Positions 1 through 9,798 of a stretch of 64,000 bases of DNA are shown here, piece by piece (within the stretch, counting starts at the first letter, position 1; the number at the start of each line of letters is the position of its first letter). The notes beneath the pieces were generated by a model, which was not told the origin of the DNA, did not search any database, and worked only from the letters and a program-made list of their open reading frames with translations. The DNA comes from Archivesica marissinica. Taxonomy: Eukaryota; Mollusca; Bivalvia; Venerida; Vesicomyidae. The position numbers were made by a program, and so were the translations under genes. The stretch is from positions 53,286,121-53,350,120 of the forward strand of contig CM026390.1 in NCBI GenBank assembly GCA_014843695.1, in the 5' to 3' direction.

Positions 1-1643
1 GAGTGTGGTTTAGTAGATCCATCCTAGTAGTAGAAGTGGGTATGGTTTAGTAGCCCCATCCTAGTAGTAGAGGTGGGTGTGGTTTAGTAGATCCATCCTA
101 GTAGTAGAGGTGGGTGTGGTTTAGTAGATCCATCCTAGTAGTAGAGGTGGGTGTGGTTTAGTAGATCCATCCTAGTAGTAGAGGTGGGTGTGGTTTAGTA
201 GATCCGTCCTAGTAGTAGAGGTGGGTGTGGTTTAGTAGGTTTATCCTAGTAGTAGAGGTGGGTGTGGTTTAGTAGATCCATCCTAGTAGTAGAGGTGAGT
301 GTGGTTTAGTAGATCCATCCTAGTAGTAGAAGTGGGTATGGTTTAGTAGCCCCATCCTAGTAGTAGAGGTGGGTGTGGTTTAGTAGATCCCTCCTAGTAG
401 TAGAGGTGGGTGTGGTTTAGTAGCCCCATCCTAGTAGTAGAGGTGGGTATGGTTTAGTAGATCCATCCTAGTAGTAGAGGTGGGTGTGGTTTAGTAGATC
501 CATCCTAGTAGTAGAGGTGGGTGTGGTTTAGTAGATCCATCCTAGTAGTAGAGGTGGGTGTGGTTTAGTAGCTATATCCTAGTAGTAGAGGTGGGTGTGG
601 TTTAGTAGATCCATCCTAGTAGTAGAGGTGGGTGTGGTTTAGTAACTCCATCCTAGTAGTAGAGGTGGGTGTGGTTTAGTAGCTATATCCTAGTAGTAGA
701 GGTGGGTGTGGTTTAGTAGATCCATCCTAGTAGTAGAGGTGGGTGTGGTTTAGTAGATCCATCCTAGTAGTAGAGGTGGGTGTGGTTTAGTAGATCCGTC
801 CTAGTAGTAGAGGTGGGTGTGGTTTAGTAGGTTTATCCTAGTAGTAGAGGTGGGTGTGGTTTAGTAGATCCATCCTAGTAGTAGAGGTGAGTGTGGTTTA
901 GTAGATCCATCCTAGTAGTAGAAGTGGGTATGGTTTAGTAGCCCCATCCTAGTAGTAGAGGTGGGTGTGGTTTAGTAGATCCCTCCTAGTAGTAGAGGTG
1001 GGTGTGGTTTAGTAGCCCCATCCTAGTAGTAGAGGTGGGTATGGTTTAGTAGATCCATCCTAGTAGTAGAGGTGGGTGTGGTTTAGTAGATCCATCCTAG
1101 TAGTAGAGGTGGGTGTGGTTTAGTAGATCCATCCTAGTAGTAGAGGTGGGTGTGGTTTAGTAACTCCATCCTAGTAGTAGAGGTGGGTGTGGTTTAGTAG
1201 CTATATCCTAGTAGTAGAGGTGGGTGTGGTTTAGTAGATCCCTCATAGTAGTAGAGGTGGGTGTGGTTTAGTAGATCCATCCAAGTAGTAGAGGTGGGTG
1301 TGGTTTAGTAGATCCATCCTAGTAGTAGAGGTGGGTGTGGTATAGTAGATCCATCCTAGTAGTAGAGGTGGGTGTGGTTTAGTAGATCCATCCTAGTAGT
1401 AGAGGTGGGTGTGGTTTAGTAGATCCATCCTAGTAGTAGAGGTGGGTGTGGTTTAGTAGATCCATCCTAGTAGTAGAGGTGGGTGTGGTTTAGTAGCTAT
1501 ATCCTAGTAGTAGAGGTGGGTATGGTTTAGTAGATCCGTCCTAGTAGTAGAGGTGGGTGTGGTTTAGTAGATCCATCCTAGTAGTAGAGGTGGGTGTGGT
1601 TTAGTAGATCCGTCCTAGTAGTAGAGGTGGGTGTGGTTTAGTA
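1..1643 (+). repeat. 37-bp minisatellite (copy A, runs off window start)
   Basis: About 44 units of 37 bp read gtgtggtttagtagatccat followed by cctagtagtagaggtgg. The variable core is mostly atccat, with cccat, ctatat, gtttat and atccgt versions. A higher-order period of 592 bp (16 units) is visible: the atccgt, gtttat, gagtgtgg series at about 201-360 recurs at about 793-950. The array stops roughly 100 bp before the acceptor of the first CUB exon. Confidence 0.97.
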
Positions 1644-1744
1644 AATGAGGTCCATCTTATTTATTTATTATTTCACTTTGTATATTGATAATAAATGTTT
1701 GTTATTCAAATTTAATTTACAATTTTCTTCTTGTTACATGTTAG

Positions 1745-1941
1745 GCTGTGGAATGGACATTGATGCTGACTATGGTGTAATAGAGTCACCCCATCCTCTC
1801 ATACCAAATGAAATCACATGTAACTGGACGCTAACAAGTGATCGTTCATTGTCGAGAGGCATGGCCCTGAAATTCTTATCAATTAACCTGAGGACAGACC
1901 CAAGAAATACACCGGGTGTGGAATCAATGGATACATTTAAG
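1745..1941 (+). CDS. CUB domain, N-terminal half (exon, copy A)
   Basis: This exon encodes the first half of a CUB domain, an extracellular beta-sandwich used for protein or ligand binding. It starts after a ttacatgttag acceptor at phase 1 and ends in AAG before gtatag at phase 0, giving 65 full codons. Cys1-Gly2 opens the domain, SPHP sits at residues 14-17, and Cys25 with Trp27 follow, matching the CUB pattern of a first disulfide about 24 residues apart and a C-x-W. The second half is at 4507-4663; joining at phase 0 gives a continuous DTFK/IYIDD reading. It is the same exon as 17651-17847. No start codon belongs to it: the ATG at 1645 is intronic. Confidence 0.88.
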
Positions 1942-2649
1942 GTATAGTAAGTTTATTTTGTAGCTGAATGGACTGAATGCACGACCTAAGTTTGACCCAC
2001 CTTTCTCTTAAACATAACAACCCCCCCTGCATCTGCACAATATTTGATGCTGCATTTGTGTGCAAAGTGCTTGATGTATGTATCATCTTGACAGTAATCA
2101 CGTGAAATGCTTGCCGGTTCAACGGATCCAAGAATGCCTGCTGTAGATTATATATGTTTATTTATGGAATACTATATAAGCTATCATCGTGAAAGATATT
2201 ATATACGCTTAATGCATTATGACTTACGGCATTGTGGAGAACATCCAGGTGCAAAAAGAAATTAGGTTCGACCAAAGATGGCTGCTTTTGTTACTATTAA
2301 TAGTTTGCGTTTAACTTTTCATTATTTATCTTTATGGAATTCATCATGGTACTTTCTGGTATTGATGTGTTACAACCCGGCATTTTCTTTGTCCAAGATG
2401 GCAGACCTGTTAATGCTATACATGTTTAGGAATATCACATATGGTAACAACATGACATTTATGTTTAGAGGACAAGGAATCCTGTGCAAAAACAACTGTT
2501 GTTTCAAAACTGTCTGCATTTGTTGCCATACATAGTTTGCATTTAGCATCATTATTTAGCATTTAGCAAGTTCAATTGTGGCTAAACCATGTCACACACC
2601 ATGAAATTCATTGTGGTACATTTGAGCAGGTCATGAACATCCAAAGCAC
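1942..2649 (+). other. CUB-internal intron, first part
   Basis: This is AT-rich intron sequence following the gtatag donor. It contains a short C run near 2025 and no exon-like segment flanked by splice sites. Short open frames on both strands have no recognisable domain. The same sequence recurs at 17848-18555. Confidence 0.7.
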
Positions 2650-3190
2650 AATTACTATCCCACTCCGGAATTTAATCGATGGATAATGATTTGGATTAGA
2701 TGCCAAATTATTTTTTATGTGGCTATAAATAGAAGAATGTGTAATGGTGCACATGCACTTTTCGTTGGGATCTGCCCTGTTGCACATGAGTTATTGCCCT
2801 TTAATTGACTAAAATCCCAAAGAAACCAAAATGCGCATGCTTTGTTATTTTGCATGTAGCATCACTTAGTAGGTCATTACTAAGTTTGCGCAAATGGTGA
2901 TCCTGGGGTCAAATTGTAGATTGACATAATTTACATTGGTTTATGTCGTGAAAACTCATTTAAAAGTCATGCTCTGAGAAATCACAATGCCCAAATCGTT
3001 GATGTTTGGCATGTAATATCACCTAGTACCATTACTAGGCTTGCTCAAATTGTGAACCATGGTAGATTTCACTTAGTTTACATAGATTTAGATAGTAAAA
3101 CTCTTTAAAAAAATCTTCCCCTCAGGAACCACCAATGCCCAGATCTTTGATATTTGGCATGTAGCATTACCTAGTGAACAATGAACTATT
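2650..3190 (+). repeat. Dispersed repeat with internal ~150-bp periodicity (copy A)
   Basis: The motifs ggcatgtagcat/ggcatgtaatat, followed by (ac)ctagt and, one period later, by actcattt/actcttt, recur about every 150 bp (near 2858, 3008 and 3158). The phrase agttattgccctttaattga near 2790 also occurs, slightly changed, at about 38090 and 38240. This organisation resembles a repeat type widespread in bivalve genomes, which is recollection rather than a search result. The same DNA is at 18556-19096. Confidence 0.6.
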
Positions 3191-3423
3191 TTATATTTCA
3201 CTTAGAAACATAGAAAGCTAGCGCATTTGACGAAATATAATTTGATACACTGAAACAAACAAATATCCTTTAGCATTATCATCCATTATCAAGTTTACAA
3301 GTTGCATGTTGTCCTTTTGTAAATTAAGGTGTTTGTTTATAATTGGAGTATTAATGTTATAAACAATGGTTATTGTTGAACTTGGCGACAACAGTTGCAA
3401 ATTATTTGCATGTCTGCCAGTAA

Positions 3424-4522
3424 TCTAAAAGATATGTTATATTATTTTTCTATTTAGATCTATAGTTTATACAAATTTATTTTAGCTCGATTGCGAAACA
3501 AGTTATTACAACTTATATTAATCACTCTCGAGACCTCATTCCTGATTGAATCCATCTCCACGAGGGAGAGAGAAGAGGCAACGTGGAATTTAAATGCCTT
3601 GCCTAAGGGCACAATCGTAACGGCTCCAGCGGGGCTCAAACTCCGGACTTTTTCGCACCTGAAGCGAACGCGCATCCACTGCGCTATCACAACTTCCACT
3701 ATATTGATGATGTAGAACTAAAAGCTATGTTATGTTGTTTTTCTATTTAGATCTATATTGATGATGTAGAACTAAAAGTTATGTTATGTTGTTTTTCTAT
3801 TTAGATCTATATTGATGATGTAGAACTAAAAGCTATGTTATGTTGTTTTTCTATTTAGATCTATATTGATGATGTAGAACTAAAAGTTATGTTATGTTGT
3901 TTTTCTATTTAGATCTATATTGATGATGTAGAACTAAAAGTTATGTTATGTTGTTTTTCAATTTAGATCTATATTGATGATGTAGAACTAAAAGCTATGT
4001 TATGTTGTTTTTCTAATTAGATCTATATTGATGATGTAGAACTAAAAGTTATGTTATGTTGTTTTTCAATTTAGATCTATATTGATGATGTAGAACTAAA
4101 AGCTATGTTATGTTGTTTTTCTAATTAGATCTATATTGATGATGTAGAACTAAAAGTTATGTTATGTTGTTTTTCAATTTAGATCTATATTGATGATGTA
4201 GAACTAAAAGCTATGTTATGTTGTTTTTCTAATTAGATCTATATTGATGATGTAGAACTAAAAGTTATGTTATGTTGTTTTTCAATTTAGATCTATATTG
4301 ATGATGTAGAACTAAAAGCTATGTTATGTTGTTTTTCTAATTAGATCTATATTGATGATGTAGAACTAAAAGTTATGTTATGTTGTTTTTCAATTTAGAT
4401 CTATATTGATGATGTAGAACTAAAAGCTATGTTATGTTGTTTTTCTAATTAGATCTATATTGATGATGTACAACTAAAAGCTATGTTATGTTGTTTTTCT
4501 ATTTAGATCTATATTGATGATG
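3424..4522 (+). repeat. 54-bp minisatellite made of a 3' splice site plus exon start (copy A)
   Basis: Each unit reads atctatattgatgatg, then tagaactaaaag(c/t)tatg, then ttatgttgtttttctatttag. It therefore holds the first 16 bases of the CUB C-half exon, a branch-point-like actaaaa, a pyrimidine tract and an AG acceptor. I count 15 units from 3697 to the real exon at 4507, plus an older degenerate unit at 3424-3464 split off by a SINE. From about 3950 units alternate gctatg...ctaattag with gttatg...caatttag, a 108-bp dimer. In the exon frame each unit ends in TAG, so using any upstream acceptor would bring in a stop. Confidence 0.95.
3465..3698 (-). mobile_element. tRNA-derived SINE, family 1 (copy A)
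   Basis: The minus strand begins with a tRNA-like head: A box around tagcgcagtgg and a B box around ggagtttgagcccc. A tail ending in aaatttgtataaac follows. A second member lies on the + strand at 50720-50950. The element interrupts an old 54-bp unit and is flanked by a 5-bp CTATA direct repeat (3460-3464 and 3699-3703), so the array was there before the SINE. The same insertion is seen at 19371-19604. Confidence 0.82.
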
Positions 4523-4663
4523 GCGACACTCCTGTAACTGAGGTTGTTCAGTATGATGACAATGTAGCTAATGTGATACATGCTGCAGGTGGAAAGTTCC
4601 GCATTGAGTTTAAGTCTGATGCTGCCTTAATGTCTGAGGGTTTCGCCATTGGATTTGGAACAG
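4507..4663 (+). CDS. CUB domain, C-terminal half (exon, copy A)
   Basis: It continues the CUB domain begun at 1745-1941. It enters at phase 0 after tttctatttag with IYIDDGD and leaves at phase 1 before gtttgtt, giving 52 codons plus one base. The KFRIEFKSD stretch and the terminal GFAIGFGT match the last strands of CUB folds (the usual L-x-V-x-F-x-S-D and G-F-x-a-x-y pattern). The second CUB disulfide is absent, as in a fair fraction of CUB domains. The first 16 bases are copied into every unit of the upstream 54-bp array. Confidence 0.88.
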
Positions 4664-5742
4664 GTTTGTTCTCAACTTATTTTATCTATAGCTTCATTGA
4701 ATGTACCAGTTGTATGGAATGAAGGGCGGATGGATGCCATGAAAATGGTTTAATTACTTTGATTCGCTTAACCTGTTACTCAACGTAAATGATAAATATG
4801 TCATCTATCAACTCCTCCTTGCAGACGATAATTTCCGCGTCTTTTCGACTACTCCACACATGTGGCATAATCCTGCCTCGCTGATATACTGATGCAGATG
4901 ACTGTCAGAACTTGGAGCCCAACCCATTTGCTAATTATGTATTTGTAATATGATTGTTACATACATTAAAATATTATCAAATCGATGCAGATATCTTTTG
5001 ACACGTTTATTTTAAATGCAAATTACCAATACATAATTTCGATGTCCGAACTGACAGAACATCACATGGTTTATGGAAACTTACCAGAAATGTTTGTGTC
5101 AAAGATAAATTTGTGTCAAGGTCTAATTTGACTCGATATAATTTATTCATGAAATGTTGATTTGGTAGGAATAACAACCAATGGAATGATTGTTTTCCTT
5201 ATAAAACGTTTTATTGATCTGTATCTATTATGTTCAAAACATTGCAATTGGGTCTCTATTAGTAGCTTGTTTATTGCAAATGATGTAAACACAGTAATTA
5301 AAACCTTTTGAAGTAGAGTTTGTTTCATGTAGCACATCTGGTGTCCATGAGATTAGCACTAATAATTTCCTACAAAATAATATAAATTCCAGTATGTGTG
5401 AGAACCCGTCTGACCCTAATAAAATTAACAGCCTTTCAGATGGGACTTTAATCCGAGGTCTCGTGTCGGTGCTTTACAATGTGCACGTAAAAGAACCAGA
5501 TGAGACTCTGGAATGGGTCTCTGTCTGTATCATTGCACTATCCTCCAAAAATCTAAAATGACTAATCTCTTCAGGAGGCTTCGCTCATATGGGCAACCGG
5601 TAGCGACGATAAATAAATGTAAAAAACACACACAAACACACACAAAAATAAAGATCGTCAGTGCTAATTTATTTTCTAGTCAATATATTTAACGAGACTC
5701 AGTCGACGTTTTCCTGGTATTCAAGGCTTTTTATATTTTCAG
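4664..5742 (+). other. Intron between CUB and Sushi
   Basis: This is AT-rich intron with no further exon that I can support. It holds the 5'-truncated SINE at 5405-5650 and ends in the acceptor ttatattttcag. It recurs unchanged at 20534-21612. Confidence 0.75.
5405..5650 (+). mobile_element. 5'-truncated SINE, family 2 (copy A)
   Basis: The body matches the full element at 54407-54683: shared phrases include cgaggtctcgtgtcggtgc, tgcacgtaaaagaacca and gactctggaatgggt. It starts at cccgtctgaccctaat, so the tRNA-like head is lost, and it ends in an acacac-rich tail. The same fragment is at 21275-21520. Confidence 0.75.
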
Positions 5743-5946
5743 ACTGTGTAACCTTGGATTTGTCAGAGGAAACAGAATTGTCTACCAATATGACATTCTA
5801 CAAGGAAACTGTAGACTTAAACTGTCCAACAGGGTATAAGTTCCACACAGAGGAATTTATGGATCATGAATCATTAACACTGACATGTGATGAAATTATG
5901 TGGAAGATTAACGGTACCAAAGTAGGAGCTATACCAGAATGCCAGA
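5743..5946 (+). CDS. Sushi/CCP domain exon (copy A)
   Basis: This is a complete Sushi (complement control protein) module of 68 codons with phase-1 junctions on both sides. Cys1, Cys27, Cys48 and Cys66 give the four-cysteine 1-3/2-4 pattern. NCPTGYKF at 26-33 is the typical C-x-x-G-Y after the second cysteine, and Trp53 lies between cysteines 3 and 4. Such modules bind proteins or glycans in secreted or surface proteins. The donor is CAGA|gtaagt. Readthrough gives a TAA within three codons. The last 19 coding bases and the donor are repeated in tandem downstream. Confidence 0.9.
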
Positions 5947-6630
5947 GTAAGTAACAAGAGTTGTGATGTATGAAGGCTATACCAGAATGCCAGAGTAAGT
6001 AACAAGATTTGTGATATATGAAGGCTATACCAGAATGCCAGAGTAAGTAACAAGATTTGTGATGTATGAAGGCTATACCAGAATGCCAGAGTAAGTAACA
6101 AGATTTGTGATGTATGAAGGCTATACCAGAATGCCTGGGTAAGTAACAAGAGTTGTGATGTATGAAGGCTATACCAGAATGCCTGGGTAAGTAACAAGAG
6201 TTGTGATGTATGAAGGCTATACCAGAATGCCAGAGTAAGTAACAAGAGTTGTGATGTATGAAGGCTATACCAGAATGCCTGGGTAAGTGACAAGAGTTGT
6301 GATATATGAAGGCTATACCAGAATGCCTGGGTAAGTGACAAGAGTTGTGATGTATGAAGGCTATGCCAGAATGCCTGGGTAAGTGACAAGAGTTGTGATG
6401 TATGAAGGCTATGCCAGAATGTCAGAGTAAGTAACCAGAGTTGTGATGTATGAAGGCTATACCAGAATGCCAGAGTAAGTAGTAACGAGAGTTGGGATGT
6501 ATGAAGGCTATGCCAGAATGCCAGAGTAAGTAACCAGAGTTGTGATGTATGAAGGCTATACCAGAATGCCAGAGTAAGTAGTAACGAGAGTTGGGGTGTA
6601 TGAAGGCTATACCCAGGATGCCTGGGTACG
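5928..6630 (+). repeat. 48-bp minisatellite made of exon end plus 5' splice site (copy A)
   Basis: The first unit starts inside the Sushi exon: gctataccagaatgccaga is coding and is followed by the donor gtaagtaacaag and then agttgtgatgtatgaag. I count about 14 gtaag donors including the authentic one, with ccaga or cctgg before them, and a last degenerate gtacg near 6627. In the exon frame the sequence after the true donor reads AGT AAG TAA. Choosing any downstream donor would thus add a stop just after the domain. Confidence 0.95.
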
Positions 6631-7060
6631 TGATGAGTTTGGTTGTTAGGAGGTTATGTTAGAGAATGTGATGAGTTTGGTTGTTAGAAGGCTATGTTAG
6701 AGAAAGCGGTGAGTTTGGTTGTTGGAAGGCTATTTTAGAGAATGTGATGAGTTTGGTTGTTGGAAGGCTATGTTAGAGAATGTGATGAGTTTGGTTGTTA
6801 GAAGGATAATTTAGAGAATGTGATGAGTTTGGTTGTTGGAAGGCTATGTTAGAGAATGTGATGAGTTTGGTTGTTAGAAGGCTATGTTAGAGAATGTGAT
6901 GAGTTTGGTTGTTGGAAGGCTATGTTAGAGAATGTGATGAGTTTGGTTGTTAGGCGGTTATGTTAGAGAATGTGATGAGTTTGGTTGTTAGGCGGTTATG
7001 TTAGAGAATGTGATGAGTTTGGTTGTTGGAAGGCTGTGGTATAGAAAGTAAGGAGTTTTG
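6631..7060 (+). repeat. 38-bp minisatellite (copy A)
   Basis: About 11 units read gatgagtttggttgttagaa then ggctatgttagagaatgt. The segment gaaggctatg...agaatgt is shared with the preceding 48-bp unit, so this array probably derives from it by divergence and loss of the donor motif. It degrades near 7040-7130. Confidence 0.9.
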
Positions 7061-7460
7061 TTGTTGGAAGGCTATGATGAGTTTGTTTGTTTGAAGGCTA
7101 TGCCAGAATTTTAGAGCAAGTATTGAATGGGTTGTTAGAAGGCTAAGAACTTTATACATACCAAATGATGGAGTACTGGTAAGTTACCAGAAATTATTTA
7201 GCTGTATTGATGGTCGATGTATAGACAAAAAATTGTGGGATTTTTATGGGGGGAAAAAATAATAACCAGCTTTGATTATGGTTTTATTTTCATAACTAAT
7301 AGTATTTGGAATTGAAAAACTGTTTGGGAGACGAGGCAAACAATAAAATGTGCAGAAATGATCACACATTAATTAATTTCACAAAATCTACTTTCATCAG
7401 ATGATTCATGAAAAAATGACATCCACAAATTTGTTCTAATATACTTATTTTCCCTTACAG
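7061..7460 (+). other. Non-repetitive intron tail (copy A)
   Basis: AT-rich intron with no gene, ending in the acceptor tttcccttacag. It is identical by eye to 22931-23330, which is useful for judging how recent or artificial the A/B copying is. Confidence 0.75.
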
Positions 7461-7634
7461 TAGTTTACTGTGGAGCTCCAAATAAGATTGAGAATGGAGC
7501 CATTGCCATGGCAACTGGAGCTATATATGGATCTGTAGCAACATATAAATGCAAGTCAGGATTTGAAATGGATCGTGGAGAAAATGCAACCTGTGACAGG
7601 AACGGACATTGGATTGATACTCCCACATGTCAAT
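7461..7634 (+). CDS. Sushi/CCP domain exon (copy A)
   Basis: A complete Sushi module of 58 codons with phase-1 junctions. Cysteines at 3, 30, 44 and 56; CGAP at 3-6 and NGAI at 11-14 are typical of the first strand, KCKSGF at 29-34 of the second cysteine region, and NGHW ends with Trp50 before the last cysteine. The exon ends CAAT|gtaagtagc, and the following 29-bp array is built from the intron bases starting at this donor. Role: an extracellular binding module of the same mosaic protein. Confidence 0.92.
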
Positions 7635-9797
7635 GTAAGTAGCAATCTGTAACAATGTCACGGACAAGTAGCAATCTGTAACAATGTCACGGTCAAGTAG
7701 CAATCTGTAACAATGTCACGGTCAAGTAGCAATCTGTAGCAATGTCACGGTCAAGTTGCAATCTGTAACAATGTCATGGTCAAGTAGCAATCTGTAACAA
7801 TGTCACGGTCAAGTAGCAATCTGTAACAATGTCACGGTCAAGTAGCAATCTGTAACAATGTCACGGTCAAGTAGCAATCTGTAACAATGTCATGGTCAAG
7901 TAGCAATCTGTAACAATGTCATAGTCAAGTAGCAATCTGCAACAATGTCACGGTCAAGTAGCAATCTGTAACAATGTCACGGTCAAGTAGCAATCTGTAA
8001 CAATGTCATGGTCAAGTAGCAATCTGTAACAATGTCATGGTCAAGTAGCAATCTGTAACAATGTCATGATCAAGTAGCAATCTGTAACAATGTCATGGTC
8101 AAGTAGCAATCTGTAGCAATGTCATGGTCTAGTAGCAATCTGTAACAATGTCACGGTCAAGTAGCAATCTGTAACAATGTCACGGTCAAGTAACAATCTG
8201 TAACAATGTCATGGTCAAGTAGCAATCTGTAACAATGTCATGGTCTAGTAGCAATCTGTAACAATGTCATGGTCTAGTAACAATCTGTAACAATGTCACG
8301 GTCAAGTAGCAATCTGTAACAATGTCATGGTCAAGTAGCAATATGTAACAATGTCATGGTCAAGTAGCAATCTGTAACAATGTCATGGTCAAGTAGCAAT
8401 CTATTACACTGTCACAGTCAAGTAGCAATCTGTAACAATGTCATGGTCAAGTAGCAATCTATTACACTGTCACAGTCAAGTAGCAATCTATAACAATGGC
8501 ACGGTCAAGTAGCAATCTGTAACAATGTCATGGTCAAGTAGCAATCTATTACACTGTCACAGTCAAGTAGCAATCTGTAACAATGTCATGGTCAAGTAGC
8601 AATCTATTACACTGTCACAGTCAAGTAGCAATCTATAACAATGGCACGGTCAAGTAGCAATCTGTAACAATGTCATGGTCAAGTAGCAATCTATTACACT
8701 GTCACAGTCAAGTAGCAATCTGTAACAATGTCATGGTCAAGTAGCAATCTATTACACTGTCACAGTCAAGTAGCAATCTATAACAATGGCACGGTCAAGT
8801 AGCAATCTGTAACAATGTCATGGTCAAGTAGCAATCTATTACACTGTCACAGTCAAGTAGCAATCTGTAACAATGTCATGGTCAAGTAGCAATCTATTAC
8901 ACTGTCACAGTCAAGTAGCAATCTATAACAATGGCACGGTCAAGTAGCAATCTGTAACAATGTCATGGTCAAGTAGCAATCTATTACACTGTCACAGTCA
9001 AGTAGCAATCTGTAACAATGTCATGGTCAAGTAGCAATCTATTACACTGTCACAGTCAAGTAGCAATCTATAACAATGGCACAGTCAAGTAGCAATCTGT
9101 AACAATGTCATGGTCAAGTAGCAATCTGTAACAATGTCACGGTCAAGTAGCAATCTGTAACAATGTCACGGTCAAGTAGCAATCTGTAACAATGTCATGG
9201 TCAAGTAGCAATCTGTAACAATGTCATGGTCAAGTAGCAATCTGTAACAATGTCACAGTCAAGTAGCAATCTGTAACAATGTCATGGTCAAGTAGCAATC
9301 TGTAACAATGTCATGGTCAAGTAGCAATCTGTAACAATGTCATGGTCAAGTAGCAATCTGTAACAATGTCACGGTCAAGTAGCAATCTGTAACAATGTCA
9401 CGGTCAAGTAGCAATCTGTAACAATGTCACGGTCTAGTAGCAATCTGTAACAATGTCACAGTCTAGTAGCAATCTGTAACAATGTCACGGTCAAGTAGCA
9501 ATCTGTAACAATGTCACGGTCAAGTAGCAATCTGTAACAATGTCACGGTCAAGTAGCAATCTGTAACAATGTCACGGTCAAGTAGCAATCTGTAGCAATG
9601 TCATGGTCTAGTAGCAATCTATAACAATGGCACAGTCAAGTAGCAATCTGTAACAATGTCACGGTCAAGTAGCAATCTGTAACAATGTCACGGTCAAGTA
9701 GCAATCTGTAACAATGTCATGGTCAAGTAGCAATCTGTAGCAATGTCATGGTCTAGTAGCAATCTGTAACAATGTCACGGTCTAGTAGCAATCTGTA
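7635..9797 (+). repeat. 29-bp minisatellite starting at a splice donor (copy A)
   Basis: About 75 units read caagtagcaatctgtaacaa then tgtcacggt. The first unit is the real donor gtaagtagcaatc; later units read tcaagtagcaatc, so the GT of the donor has been lost in the copies. From about 8396 to 9090 a five-unit, 145-bp higher-order repeat is seen (marker ataacaatggcac at steps of 145 bp, e.g. 8491, 8636, 8781). The array passes directly into the 25-bp array near 9797. Confidence 0.96.
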
Positions 9798-9798
9798 T

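Noticed and set aside
1645..1744. ATG at 1645 (and 17551) as the start of a secreted protein with a signal-like MRSILFIYYFTLY
   Set aside because: The hydrophobic stretch is AT-rich intron between the 37-bp array and a good acceptor at 1743-1744. The CUB begins exactly after that acceptor at phase 1, as all other domains do. A real alternative first exon cannot be fully excluded.
5874..6389. 171-residue minus-strand repeat protein (also at 21744-22259)
   Set aside because: Antisense reading of the 48-bp splice-donor array; the unit length is a multiple of 3.
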